Below are positions 11,918-40,829 of a stretch of 64,000 nt of DNA, one piece after another (positions within the stretch are counted from its first letter, which is position 1; every line of letters starts with the position of its first letter). The notes beneath the pieces were generated by a model that was given only the letters and a program-made list of their open reading frames with translations, was not told the origin of the DNA and ran no database searches. The stretch lies in NCBI RefSeq assembly GCF_963678975.1, contig NC_089276.1, positions 24,535,059 to 24,599,058 of the forward strand, in the 5' to 3' direction. The position numbers and the translations under genes were made by a program. The DNA comes from Dysidea avara. Its lineage: Eukaryota; Porifera; Demospongiae; Dictyoceratida; Dysideidae.

Positions 11918-14671
11918 TGTGTGTAACATTTGCATCAGGTGCTGGATATATTTCAGTCTCCAAGTCTTGGTTTCTTACGACCGGACCTTTTCTCTTTTTT
12001 ACCTCGAGCATTTTTGTACAGTTGTTTTAGATTAATTTTTTTCTTGGCACCATTGTTTCCGGTTTCTCCAATGCTTAACCTGGCAGCTAAAATATGATAG
12101 CAAGTTGTATTAGAAGGACACGAACAAGATTCTTTTGGATGTAAAGTCACTAATCGTGCTTGACCACTAATTCCCATTACTGTGAAAGTCTTTAGATGTA
12201 GGTCTAAACTAATATTACAGTTTTCGACAACTTGTTTAGCTCTCTCAAACTGTATCAATTGAGCATTTTCTAATTTCCTCTTCTTAGACAATTGCACATT
12301 GTCTGAATCTGTTGCATTTGTCTGCTGCAACTGAGATTGCAATGAATCATTTCTGTTGAGATTCTCTGTAAGGCTTTTCACTATTTCTTCTGGTTAGTAA
12401 ACGTGATCACTTGGAATCAGGATCTCTCCATCTGCAATGTTGGAAAATGCGTGATGTAGATGGTAATTTCCTAGGCCTTGTTTTCCACGAGCTAGCTCAA
12501 GTTTGCAATATCCTTGTAAATAGTTCATTGCAAGGGCCATGCAGTCAATTGGCCCTTCATGCCAATCTCTCAAATGTTGCAATACAAAGTTTAGTCCTTC
12601 GGCCTGATTGTTTGTAATGCCACTGAATGGATTATACACACCAAGAGGCTCAATTGCCCACCTTGCAATAGAAGTGATATCAGGTGCTAATTCAGTGTTG
12701 TAGTATTCATGAAACGCAGCACTCCATTTTCTCGATATCTTTACTAATTCTTCATTGTACTCTTCTTCTGTTGGTAAGTGGAAGAGAGCTCTCATGTCTT
12801 GCAAATAACTAGCAGTGTCCAAAGCTGGAGCTTTACGTTTAGGGTCTCGAAGCCATCTCCTTACATCTTGAAATATGTGATTCCAACACCTAAGATGGCG
12901 GCATGACTCCATGTATTTAGCAATAGCATTCACAAAGCCTCTTTCCTCATCTGTTACAATTGAGTGAGTAGTTTTTGAAAGGGTTGGTGACAACTTGCAA
13001 CAAACTTCAAAAAAATGCTCATGTACTGTTTGGAACTTTCGCTCATGCAACACAAATGCTGCAGGGATAACTGGGTTTTCTTTGACAAGAACATGTGTGA
13101 ATGATAAAACAGATACATACTGTAAAATCCCCCAGGTTGAATGTGGTGTCGTAAGAGAGCAGCTGATGGCTTGGTAATGTCAAAAGGAGAACCCTGTCCA
13201 TTTCATTAATGATATCCTTTTGTCCACAAACACAAACGAGGTCTGGATGGGTGTGAATGGAGTGGAAAAAGTCTGGCATACACTTGTATCTATAGCAAGG
13301 TCATGCAAATTTAAAATACCGTCATGTGACAATTTCTGCCTTGCTAGGATACCAGAGCTGAAATTCTCAACTTGTTTTATGTCTCCGGGCTGCTTTACCG
13401 ATAGATGTGAGTGTGGTGGAAGGTGATTTCATTCCTGTATACTTTCATCGAACTAGTTGTTTCACACTGCTCCTTTACAGCCCTTAATACAGATGGGCAA
13501 GTTCTACTAAGATTTCTATTGCCAGCATTGGGCAAGTTACTTTGTAAAAGTAACTAGTTACATACAGTTGTATTACATATTACTTGCAACTGAACTATTA
13601 GTTACAGTTACATATTACCCATAAAATAAAGTAACTGTAATAATATATTACTTTGTTCACAGCCTTAAGCTGTCACGTGTAAAACTACCACCTTATCACG
13701 TGACATGACTGCATTGTTGGACAATGTGCAAATCTTGGTTATAAGTAAGAAGCGGGTGAATAAGCTTCATTCAGTAGGCCTCATTACTTCGTTGTGGCTA
13801 GGCGTTACTCAGAGGATAACTAACGAGATTAGTAACTTTGTTACTTGTAGTAATAATATTATGTAATATTAGGCTCGTTACAGTAACTATATTACTTAGG
13901 TAACGCGTTATATTCGTAAGTAAAGTAACTTGCATTATAATACCTGTTTTTATAGCGTATTTCGTTATATTACTTTGTTGCCACAAAAGTAATAATATTA
14001 CGTAACACGTTACTCCCAACACTGGCTATTGCCATGAGTAGACTGCTCGGTCATCTTCTCATCACCCAAGTATTGAATTAAAGTCATGTCACAATCTGAA
14101 TCCAATAATTTGTATGCCTCTTTGGTAAAGCATTTGGAAGGACCACTTACAAACTGAGTTTGAAAATATGATTTTCGGACTACTGGGCTTTTGATTGGTA
14201 ACTGCTTAACACCTCGATTAACCCAACGAAGTTGGTCACATCTCCAGTCTTCTACATGTGTAAATATAACATACATATACTTAACATTTTAACATAAAAA
14301 GAACACCATTGGTTTAATTATACACTGTATATAAGGCCATTTAGCTACTTCTCTAAAGGAAAAATTAACACCTGGATTTGCTAGTCAATGCAATGCAATA
14401 CCTAGCGACCAGTTTACATCAGCCTTGGAGTGTTGTATGTAGCTATTATGAAGCCACCTCGTCAATGCAATTAGCTACCAGTTAACTATAGTAGCTTACC
14501 TCTTTCAGCATCCGAGTCACCACAATAAATATAAATTTCTCCTCCCTTAGGGTTCACAGGAGGAAGAGAAGAAACCTTGTCGCTTGAAGTGCGCCATGCT
14601 TTTACAAGCAGAGCTGATGCTTCTTGTACACTTAAAGACGAGTCGCGAACCATAAACACGTTGAAAGCCAT
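11918..14671 (-). pseudogene. MULE transposase with SWIM zinc finger, interrupted by a MITE
   Basis: Exon 1 (14671-14500) begins MAFNVFMVRDSS and ends at a GTAAGC donor. Exon 2 starts at 14251 with EDWRCDQLRWVNRGVKQLP, an N-terminal module common in metazoan MULE proteins. The hAT-like MITE at 13523-14024 splits the exon after STHGN; removing it with one target copy restores the frame. The DDE core shows D in SYDTTFNLGDF, D in SIVTDEERGF, the CWNH motif, and E in NNQAEGLNF. A SWIM finger (SCSCP...TTCYHILAARL) is near 12120-12070, followed by a basic tail. Frameshifts lie near 13410, 13120 and 11960, and a stop near 12395 may be a lesion or a tiny intron. The protein would cut and paste the element in the nucleus; this copy is inactive. 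Confidence 0.8.
13523..14024. mobile_element. hAT-like MITE inside MULE exon 2
   Basis: The ends CAGCATTGGG and CCCAACACTG are flanked by TCTATTGC (13515-13522) and GCTATTGC (14025-14032), an 8-bp duplication with one mismatch. It is full of TTACTT and GTAAC words and is non-coding. It belongs to the same family as 46224-46730, in inverse orientation. Confidence 0.85.
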
Positions 14672-15109
14672 CTTTCCTTCTCCAATGTATAATAGTCTGT
14701 GTCCTACACTTTACGCTTCCACCATTCGACTTAATTCTACCACTGTCGAGCTACACTATATACAGTAAGAGCAACTGATAAGCTGACGTCTGGCTGAGGA
14801 TGCTGACGTCGGCTGCTGACATCTGCTGCACGTGCACAGCGTGTGATATTTTATTTCATACCGAGGTATTGATATTTGTTCCGTTCCATGTTTTAGTGGG
14901 TGATTCCGTTCCGTTCCGTGGAATAGTGGAGGCCTTGTATGGACGTTTTATTGAACTTTTAGTAGATTTTTCGAGTGAAACAAGCTCTTTGAAGGCTTGT
15001 ATCTGATTCACTGGGAAGAAACACACCAAAAATGCTTCCACAGGACCTAATAAATTTAATATACCATATCACTATGCCCCAGAAATGCCAATAGAGCCTA
15101 CAGCTTTTG

Positions 15110-15690
15110 CTGTATTTGGTGGCAGAAAATCATGGTAGTGACAGCTGGAGCTGAGCGATGTATGGGCTGGCTTACTTGTGTTACTACAACAAATTGTAGT
15201 GTTCCACCTGCCTCAAACTACACTGTAGCTACATAAAAACATTAAATATGAAGGGCTTCACCTTCATTTAAAACTTTTCTCAAAAAGTATCAATAGGCAT
15301 TCAAAATTTTGAATGATTGCCCGTGACTATACCGTAACCTTAAGCGCCTAAATATTTCTAGCTTATTTATTGTGTACTTGTTGTTCAGTAACTCATTGTA
15401 CTGTTTGGCACACGTGCTGTCTGGCTTGTGTTAGTTGCAGTAGTGTGAATAAGCCAAGTTTATTAACCCGTGTTGAGTCTGGCTTGCCTGGAATAGGGTA
15501 TGATGAATACTGTATATATAAGTTGCGTATAGTCTTTGAATAATTATGCCATCTATCCGCTTTCTGTAAATGAAATTAATAAGGGGGATGTTCATCGATG
15601 CTGTGGCAATCTGAAGGCTTATGGATCCATTGTATAGTTACTTACCAAACTTACAGTATTCAATGGCAAGAAGATGGCACCACCAGTATG
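15110..15690. other. Intergenic stretch, nothing recognised
   Basis: Sequence outside the right MULE arm and before an R-family repeat. No open frame of note and no familiar motif. Part of it may be a diverged outer extension of the MULE inverted repeat. Confidence 0.35.
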
Positions 15691-17122
15691 GTAGTACTGT
15701 TTAGTAGGAATCGGCCGAAATAATGCGTGTCGTTAAAAATTCCGCCTTTTAAAAGCCATCCTGGAAACATTTTACACAACGAAAATCACCATACGGAAAA
15801 TATTAGTCCATCTTACACTGTACATGTAAACACCTACAGGTGACAGGATATAGAATTTTAAAAAAATCACCAAAACTCTAAATTTCGTCTGCCTCACTCA
15901 ACTCAGCTCACTCACTCACTCAACTCACTCACTCAACTCACTCACTCAACTCACTCAACTCACTCACTCAACTCACTCACTCAACTCACTCACTCAACTC
16001 ACTCACTCAACTCACTCACTCACTCACTCACTCACTCCACTCACTGACCATGGTCACAAGTCTAGAGGCCAAACGAAATAGTGCTCGGCCACAATTTTAC
16101 GAAGCTCACCAGTGGGATGTGCCTTTTGGGGTTCCGACAAGTGTGTGCCCTCTGCACCTTGTCTTTTATCTTCAATCAAATTGTTCCTCTGTATTCTTCA
16201 TGCAATGAAACTTGTTTCCATATCAACACTTTCTTTGAGCAGCATAATAGACACCACAAAATTATTTAAAGCAGTTAGACTATGCTACTGTACCGAGGTA
16301 GCCTGTATCTTCACGATAGGCCACAAGATCATGCTCATTCTTTATTCTATGCCCATTATCAATCTATTGATCAAGACCACGATGGCCACACCCCTTTTAA
16401 GGCTAGCTGTATAATGGAATAGTGAGCACACACCTTCAAGTTGGTAGGCCAACTTGAGATACTCTAATAATCAATCAAGGCCATAATGACCACACACCCT
16501 TTAAAGCAAGCACACACTTTTGTAGGCCGACTTGAGATACTCTAATACAGCATTCACCCTAATAGAACAGTCATACGTTTATAGCTTGCATACCCAGGGG
16601 GTTAATCTATGGGTGGGGGTGGGGGGGGTCACACTGGGTTAACTATCCCCCCCCCCTCCCCTAGGTTTATCCCTAAAGCCTTGAGGTTTAATTGATCCCA
16701 AAGTTGTATAATCGAATGGTCAATGTACAATGGCATCACAGTAAAATTTCACTAAAATTGAGTATATTTACACCTAAATTTTCAGGGGGAGCATGCCTCC
16801 AGATCCCCCTAGAATCCAAATCGGCTTACTTTACCCCCCTACAGTGTAGCCTAATATTCTGGGTTGATCCCTGTATATGCTTTAACCAAAAACTAAACAA
16901 ACTAGGCATCCAAGCATTAAAAAGTGGTGAAACAAGAGATGAATGATGGTAGCTATTACTCGGTGGGAAATCCCTGCTTTGGCATGGTACAGGTATAACA
17001 ATTACAGGTGTATTTTGTGTTCAATGCCAAAGTAGGGATTTCGCACCAAGCTGCGCTGCCTATTGTTTCACTGCTTTTTATCACTTGGATCCCTTTAAAT
17101 TTATAATTTTAATATACTAGTA
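15690..17122 (+). repeat. R-family repeat, copy 2, with CTCA tandem array
   Basis: Same order as copy 1: body with TTCCGCC, GGGGTTCCGACAAGTG and CACCTTGTCTTTTATC, then a degraded FB2 fold-back (about 16890-17122) with GAAACAAGAGATGAATGATG. The body contains an array of ACTC/ACTCACTCA units at 15898-16035. A G-rich and C-rich block at 16595-16860 is an extra segment absent from copy 1 and may be a separate insertion. Confidence 0.7.
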
Positions 17123-17124
17123 CT

Positions 17125-18110
17125 GTATACTGGTTGTGTTACATGTACAGTGTACGTCAGTTTGTTGTGACTATGTGATTTATATAATACAATGATATAT
17201 TATACCAAATTTAGGCTGGCAACATACAGGTACCTACACATTTTCCACTGAGTAAGTACACCTGGCACAATGTACTGAGTCTCCTGCATACCATCAGTGG
17301 TCATTTTGAATCAACTACGACATCCAGTGATATGATCAGTCAACTGATAAGCTTTGTTCAATACTGTACTACTAGATAAAACATGGTTTTTATTGTCATT
17401 TGTATGGTGTGTTTCATCATTATTTATACTTATACAGTTTAATATACCACCTTGACAACTCTATTCGATATGCCATGAATATATTATAATGTACTGTATA
17501 TGCTGCTTTCATGTAGAGTAACACCAATAGTTGATAATACAAGTACACTGTAACTTTTGGTAACACACTATGCTGTATACTGATGTTTGTACTGCTGGAG
17601 TGTTAGAGCTGTTTGCATGTAGCTACATAGTGTAGCTACAGAAGCGAGAAGAACAAATGTATAAATTGTATATTGCATGCATGTGCATAATACTACTATC
17701 AAGTACAAACTTACAATTTTTCTCTGGAGCTGTATACTGCTTGAATATTATATCTAGATATTCTTTCAGTTGCTCAGTCCTTTTGCTATATACATGTATG
17801 GAAACAGAATAAGAAAGAATCTTGTTGCAGGGCTTGAATTATACCTTGCGAGTACTGCATGCATACTAGCTAGCTATCACATCACCAGCTAGTTGCCACA
17901 TTCCAACCTATACTATCATTCAAATTAGCTATGTGGGTTGTGGAATCCTGTTTTTGGTGATTGTTATAGCTAGCTAATCTTAATGTTCGTTTATTTGTTG
18001 ACACCGGGCAGACGGCATGCCGATGTTCCCAGGGAGCAAATAACACCCCAAGGAATAACACACATGATTACAGTACAGCTATATTAAGTTGTGTCTAGTA
18101 ATTGGTTAGT
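17125..18110. other. Intergenic stretch, nothing recognised
   Basis: AT-rich sequence with many short palindromic words such as TACATGTA and AGCTAGCT. No coding region, RNA or bounded repeat could be supported. Confidence 0.35.
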
Positions 18111-18114
18111 AAAT

Positions 18115-18625
18115 ATGTCGACAATCACTGAGGTTGGCAAGTTATTCCAGTTGACAATTATTCTTGAGTACTGATAGTAGCTAACTGGTTCAAATACTTG
18201 GATGGATGAAGTGGTCTGGGTGGTGGTGTCTAGTTGAATGTTGTGTGGTTAAGAAGTATGATAAAATGTGGATTCCTTTGTAAAAAGTTTGCAGTCTGCT
18301 AATGTTAATGTCTTGATTCAAGGGTGGGCCAGTTTAAAGTTTCTAACAGGATACACTACTAAATCTGTCATAATCAGACATAACAGCTCTATGTTGGACT
18401 CTTTCTATGGTTTGCATGTTGAAATGGATCCCAAACTGATGCTTCCCAAACTGATGCTGTGTACTCCATGATGGAACGAACTATGGTGATGTAGGCAGAA
18501 GCCTTAACAGAACAGTTACTCTAGTTATGTCTTAGAAAGTTAAATAAATGAGATGCTTTGGTTGCTATTTTTGTAATATGGTTTGACTGGGATGAAGTAT
18601 TATTTTAGTAGGCAACACCCAAATA
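18115..18625 (-). pseudogene. Non-LTR retrotransposon remnant, 3' part of reverse transcriptase
   Basis: Read on the minus strand across several frames, there is a match to the region after the polymerase core of CR1/L2-like LINEs: EYTASVW, then a tract ending in SYYQYSRIIVNWNNLP. The usual family form is LEYAASVWDP...YSFFPRTIILWNNLP. Stops and frameshifts are frequent. No poly-A tail or target duplication was found. Confidence 0.55.
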
Positions 18626-18639
18626 GGAATGTTCTTCCC

Positions 18640-19960
18640 TTAGGCCTACATACTGAATTATGTGTTGCTTTATTTGCTTCATGGTCTGTACCGCATTATT
18701 ATAATATTATTCCAAAGTGTACATGTGCCTCTGCAGCTGCACTGCATGAAGAGATTATAGAGCCCCTTACTGGGCCATAGAGGTATTCAAAATGCAGTGT
18801 ATGGATTTCTACAGGCCCCATTGATTTGCGCGGTATTTCTAATTGACGCATACAGGTACCATAATTAAATAGGAATTTCACGTGATCGATCAAACGCAGG
18901 TCTCACATCCAACCTAGTCGCTTCGAAACAGAGATTATTCATCTTTCCTGACGGAAAAACAAGTGAGTTGAGTCATGTTGGTATAGGCGCTCAAAAAATC
19001 CACCAGTTCTCGAGTGGATTTCAATTATTACTGTATTTCCTTTTTATTTTTGTCACCACTGACGTATCATCTTCCAAAAGGAAGGATTTCTAGCGAAATA
19101 TTACTTTCTCCAAATCACTTGAAGCTCAACTGTAAGAGGTTATTTATGTGACTCGTCCTGATTGACGTGGTGTTTATGACTTAAACCTTGACTGATTTCA
19201 AATTCTGAGATCGTTTTGTGTGCGTTCATTACTTTCATCAACTAGTTCGTGAAGTTCGACGATATTCTGCCTTGTGAATTGGCATAAAATCATTGACACG
19301 TGTTAAGCTATGCGCCTTTTCTTTTCGTGTGGTATTTGTATAAACGTGGTTTTGCCAAACTAAACCATGACCAAATTGCACATTGATAATCGAACAATTA
19401 AACACCACCAGTGAGTAACTACATTCCTTAAACTACATACTGGTTCTGGTTTTTTGAGTTGATCAATGTGTGTAGCAAGCTTGAAGGGCAATATTTCTCC
19501 ACTGCCCATGACATGCAGTTGGTATGTTTTGTGTTGATTCTTATTTACTATTTATTCTGTGCGAACAAATGCGTCGTTTAATTGAGACATGTGGATAAAG
19601 CCCCAATGGTGCAATAGAAAATAATTGCATCTTCGTTCTTTTTCACAAACTTTGTACAGGAGCAACTATTTTGTAACTGTGGTAACCACCTATGAACATA
19701 CTAAAAACATGAACTCGTAGATGGTCAACTTCCTGACGTAGCAGTAGAACGCTTCATCTTGTGTAGCGACTTGGCGGGCTCCATGGTCTTTTTTTCAGAA
19801 ACCATACTAATTATGCTCTTGTCCTTGTACAGTAGTACTTTATTCTCCATTGATAGGCGACTAGCAAACTGCCATTAAGTGGCTGTTCAGTGCATTTGTG
19901 ATGGTGAGAAATGCGTGGAAGAATGTTTTGGCCTGTAGTTTGTTGACACCAGAGGTAGAG
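18640..19960. other. Intergenic stretch, nothing recognised
   Basis: No long open frame and no recognisable family. The part from about 18900 to 19410 is somewhat less AT-rich. Confidence 0.35.
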
Positions 19961-19967
19961 AGAAAAA

Positions 19968-20203
19968 CCAATTCGTGGCAGTATGGCAATAGTCTACTAA
20001 TGGATAATGACATATTAGAAGCACAATGGAGTAGCTGGTCTTCTTTTTGAAATATTCACCGCAGTACCCGCCATATCATGACTTGCATGGGCGAACAGAT
20101 GGGCGTTCTATTTTGATATCAGAAAGTAGACCAGCTACAAGGTTGTACTTCTAGTATGCTATTACCCATCCATTGGTGATTACCACATAGCCACGAATTG
20201 GCT
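19968..20203. repeat. Fold-back repeat with arms of about 75 bases
   Basis: The left arm CCAATTCGTGGCAGTATGG...GTAGCTGGTCT is mirrored by AGACCAGCTAC...CCACGAATTGG. The loop contains ACCCGCCATATCATGACTTG. The arms have diverged by small gaps. It could be a MITE; flanking duplication is not evident. Confidence 0.7.
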
Positions 20204-20439
20204 GCTGCTGTACCAGGTCTGATGGAAAAAACGAAAACGTGATACTTTTGTATTGTAGCATTGGGCTTCTTACCACATGTATTTTAAGCGCCTCATTTGT
20301 AATTTCTTCGTGACTACTCTCTATGGAGTATTCATGCACGGATACAATCAGTTCTGTACAGTATGTACAGTAGTTTCTGTTGAATATCAGCCAAGGGGGG
20401 GTGTCACTCCAACAGACAATACTACAACATACATGGTCA

Positions 20440-21130
20440 AAGCCGGTCAAGATTGATTTTCGATTTTGACCATTTTGTCTTGACCACTGACCTGGTTCTG
20501 TTTGTTTTTGCTATAATTATTTTCATGCACTACTTGCTTGCAAAGCTTTGACCGTGCTGAGAAAACAGCTTGTCCATTTTTCTTCGTGAAAAATTAGCCT
20601 TGTTCATTGACCTCTAGCTTTGATTGTGGTCTCAGATCGTAGTACAGTGCCTATTGCAGTGACACTTGATCAGCCACTAAGGAGCCAGTTCATCCCTATA
20701 ACTTGCCTTGCATACCTCAGTAATACACCAGGCATGATGTTTACTGTGTGCATGCGGCTCAAACAATTCTGCAGACACCATTATTATTTACAACTGTTGA
20801 TACTGCTCTTCCTTATAAATCACTAAGGTCCATACAGGTTATATGGTCCATATAGATCCATACACTGTTACAGTATGGCAATTAATACACACATACAAGT
20901 TTGACTGTACGATAAAGGCACTTGATTCACATTGTTAATCCAAGTATTTGAAACTGGATCTTTAGGCTTCACTGAGTGATGAACTAAATAAAGATTCTTA
21001 TACTGTGTGTGGCCACTTACGCTTTCCCTGTCAGTAACCATTTCACTATGTAATAGCCGTGTTTTACCCTGTAGCTTTGAATAATATTCTAATAAATTAG
21101 TGCATGTACAACTGTAATCTATAGTATTTT
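20440..21130. other. Intergenic stretch with a fragment of the end-of-window palindrome
   Basis: Around 20785-20822 the words CAACTGTTGATACTGCTCTT and CCTTATAAATCAC match the arm of the palindrome at 63311-64000. The remainder shows nothing recognisable. Confidence 0.4.
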
Positions 21131-21134
21131 TAAA

Positions 21135-22200
21135 AATTGTTAATTTAAAAATGAAGTAGGGATCTATGCAATAAAAAGTAGTGAAACAAGAGATGAATGA
21201 TGGTATTACAGCATAGCTTGGTAGTTAAGTCCCTACTTGGCATTGAACAAAATAATAGAGCTAATGTTCCAAAGTAGGGACTTTCCTACCGAGCTATGTT
21301 GTGATGCCATCATTCATCTCTTGTTTCACTACTTTTTATTGCATAGATCTCTACTCCATTTTTAGTTTTTTTTATAAAATACTAGTTTGTTTAATTTTTT
21401 GTTGTATAGCACAGCTAGTTTAATTTTTTGTTGTATAGCACAGCTAATTAAATGTAGCTACAGTGTAACTTGTGGCTGTTCTATTACATGACTGTTGTGT
21501 TAGAGTATCTCGAGTCATCCAAGGAGTGTGTAGACGTTTAAGGTCATCTTGTTTACTGTTAAGTAAATAGCTAGGCTGTTAAGAGGTGTGCATGGTCTCG
21601 TACTCTATCATTATTTGATGGGTGTAGTCGCAAGCCTATCACGAACGGATCCCAATTGCGAAGTTGCAGCTAGTACACCTCTTATATTAGCGCCAGGACT
21701 GAAGCGCTTCTGAAATCCAGCTCTGAAATAATTCTCTGGCGTCTAGCTAAATATGCAGCTGAAAGAAAGTGTTGTTTTCGTTGGATGAAGAAGAAGGCAA
21801 GCAGCCTGATTGAAGATAAAAGAAAAGACAAGGCGCAGAGGGCCTACACTCATCGGAACCCCAAAAGGCACATCCCACTGTTGAGTTTGTTATTGTGGTG
21901 TAAAATGGTGGCTGTGTGCTGCTTCGTTTGGCCTCTAGCCTTGCGACTGTGATCAATTTGGTAGTCAGGCAGTCAGTCTAAAATTTGAGTTTTGGCAATT
22001 TTTTTATAATTGTATATCCGGCCACCTGTAAGTGTTTATTATAATTAATGCTGTGTTATATATCATATGGACTAGTACTATTCTGTAAAGGTGACTTTCG
22101 TCCTCTAAGATGTCTCTATGATGATTTTAAAAGTAGAATTTTGGGTGGCACGCAAAATTTTCAAAAGGATCCCTACTTAAACGGTACTACCATACTGTTT
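21135..22200 (-). repeat. R-family repeat, copy 3 (inverted)
   Basis: FB2 comes first (21135-21390, arms with AGTAGTGAAACAAGAGATGA), then the body in reverse orientation with AAAAGACAAGGCGCAGAGGG, GGAACCCCAAAAGGCACA and the terminal GGATCCCTACTTAAACGG. It ends about 195 bases before the C2HC-finger gene. Confidence 0.8.
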
Positions 22201-22394
22201 GATAAAAGGAAGAGCAATTTCAACAGTTGTAGCTCTGTATCTCCAGTATAACATTGAACAACTTATATAATATTGGCTAAATATCTGTCCAGGGACATGC
22301 AAGTACATCTACTCATCAATTGTACAGAAACTATTTAATGTCTTAGTAATTGTGTCAAATTTTGGTGATTATAACGCATTGTTTTTTCATCTAG

Positions 22395-23240
22395 ATGGCA
22401 ACTGGAGATATCATGGAAGAACCTGTTGTGGAGGAGGCCATAATTGAACCCATGCTGGAGACATGTGAGACAGAAATTCACAGTGAACCACCCAGTTTTG
22501 TTGATGTTTTGAAAGCTAGACTTCCTGTGTACATTGTGAACTGCTTTTTGATATCTGGTTTTGATACGCATGATGTGGTTGCCAGTATGGATGTATCAAA
22601 CCAGCCTGGCAATTCCATTGAGCAGATAGAACAGTTCATTACTGAGAATAAACTTTTTCAGGACCCCAAGTATGTTGATGAAATGATATACCAGCAGAGG
22701 TTCACGTTTCCTCCAGGACATCGTTTACGCATTGTCCAGTTTGTTTTAAGGTTTCAAGAAGAAATTGCCCATGCTAAGGTAGTACACCACAAGAAAGGAT
22801 ACCGTCGTCGAAGTTCATTCACACCTTTAAAAAAGCTGGACATGGACACAGTTAGTGCCAACCTTCAACGGCAACTCATCTCGTGGGCTAGGAAACAAGA
22901 AGATAATGAAGATCTAAAGCTCCTGCAAGAACACAAGCACTATGTCATTAACGTCATGGAGTTAGGTGACAGTGAAGAAACAAAGAGGCTGAAGGCTACA
23001 ATAATGTGTTTGCTGTGTAACAAAGCTGTTTTGTTGTATGGAAAAGATCGCAGTTTTATGTTGTCCAATTATACAAAACATGTTAAGAGCTGCATCAAGA
23101 AAAATCAAGCCATGCTGGGACCGCTGACTGTTATTCACCATGACGATGATGATGATGATAATACTCACCCCATGGTTGTACAGCTGCCTCAGATAGTTAC
23201 ATGTGACACAGTCGTAGAGGACTCTGACCCACCTCAGTAA
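22395..23240 (+). CDS. Uncharacterised 281-aa C2HC-finger protein
   Basis: An intact single-exon reading frame begins with ATG directly after a TTTTTCATCTAG acceptor-like site, so a 5' non-coding exon is likely. Residues 1-35 are acidic (MEEPVVEEAIIEP). Residues 34-90 form a hydrophobic helical region. A basic patch HHKKGYRRRSSF lies near residue 130. Residues about 203-232 contain CLLCNK...NYTKHVKSC, spaced like a C2HC zinc finger, and an Asp run (DDDDDD) follows. It has no transmembrane segment or signal peptide. I do not recognise the family; the finger and basic patch suggest nucleic-acid or protein binding. It might be a host gene or a domesticated or orphan transposon protein. No TIRs flank it closely. 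Confidence 0.7.
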   Translation: MATGDIMEEPVVEEAIIEPMLETCETEIHSEPPSFVDVLKARLPVYIVNCFLISGFDTHDVVASMDVSNQPGNSIEQIEQFITENKLFQDPKYVDEMIYQQRFTFPPGHRLRIVQFVLRFQEEIAHAKVVHHKKGYRRRSSFTPLKKLDMDTVSANLQRQLISWARKQEDNEDLKLLQEHKHYVINVMELGDSEETKRLKATIMCLLCNKAVLLYGKDRSFMLSNYTKHVKSCIKKNQAMLGPLTVIHHDDDDDDNTHPMVVQLPQIVTCDTVVEDSDPPQ

Positions 23241-23299
23241 CTACAGTAAAGACTGGTTGTCTTTTGTGATGTTTATTATTCTTTGGTGCAGTTTCATTT

Positions 23300-23870
23300 T
23301 TAACTTTTAAGACAACATTTTAGTGTAAATGTAGAATACACACACCTTAAGTTCTTCAATGTGCGTGCTAATGTGCTTTGTATTTTTAATTGATGTACAA
23401 TGTTAGGTTCTAGTTGTGTAAAATTAATAGTACTACTTGATCCAAATGACTTGCGACATTTTCCGTACAAGAATTTTGTTTGCACATTATTATAGTTTAC
23501 AATGCAGCCAAATTCTTAATGCACAACAAGTACTTTTTACATTTAGCCAGTTGTTAATATGCCAAAGTTTATCATTAATCATAGAAAGTAACAAACATTG
23601 GAACTGTGGCAAAAATTGTGAGTAAAATAGGCAAAATTTTTTAGCACTGCAGCATAGCATAATAGGCCAAATTAAAAGCATAATAGGCTGGTGCCTAGCA
23701 AGTATATACACTAGTCTTAAGCACACCATATCTCTCGACTTCTGGCCATGGCACAGCTATGCAGTGTAGGGTGTAACTAAACAGTGTACTTGTCTAAGGG
23801 ACGGGCGCCGCCAAATCGATCTGGGTAATCAAAACTAAAACCCACAATAAAAGAATGCTAGCTAGAGGAG
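23300..23870. other. Intergenic spacer before KRI1
   Basis: Contains the 3' untranslated region of the preceding gene and the presumed promoter of KRI1. A locally GC-rich word, GGGACGGGCGCCGCC, is at about 23798. No TATA box could be assigned. Confidence 0.4.
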
Positions 23871-23876
23871 TTCGCC

Positions 23877-40829
<16,953 letters not shown>

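Larger units (their letters stand above)
7700..15055 (-). mobile_element. Large Mutator-like (MULE) transposon with long TIRs and accessory domains
   Basis: The two ends are long imperfect inverted repeats. The left arm has TAGGTCCTGTGGAAGC near 7700 and CCTCCACTATTCCACGGAAC near 7750, followed by CACCCACTAAAACATGGAAC. The right arm has the reverse complements in mirrored order between 14870 and 15055. Divergent similarity may continue outward to a CCACCAAA word near 7628 and its mirror near 15118, so exact ends are uncertain, and I found no target duplication. All coding signal inside is on the minus strand: a MULE transposase with SWIM finger, a duplicated acidic exon, then macro, C48-protease and PHD domains. 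An R-family repeat (9905-10998) and a hAT-like MITE (13523-14024) are later insertions. Frameshifts show that this copy is dead. Confidence 0.75.

Noticed and set aside
15898..16035. CRISPR-like regular array
   Set aside because: It is a simple ACTC/ACTCACTCA tandem repeat without unique spacers, in animal nuclear DNA.
20151..20450. 99-aa minus-strand frame
   Set aside because: Overlaps one arm of a fold-back repeat and shows no family features.
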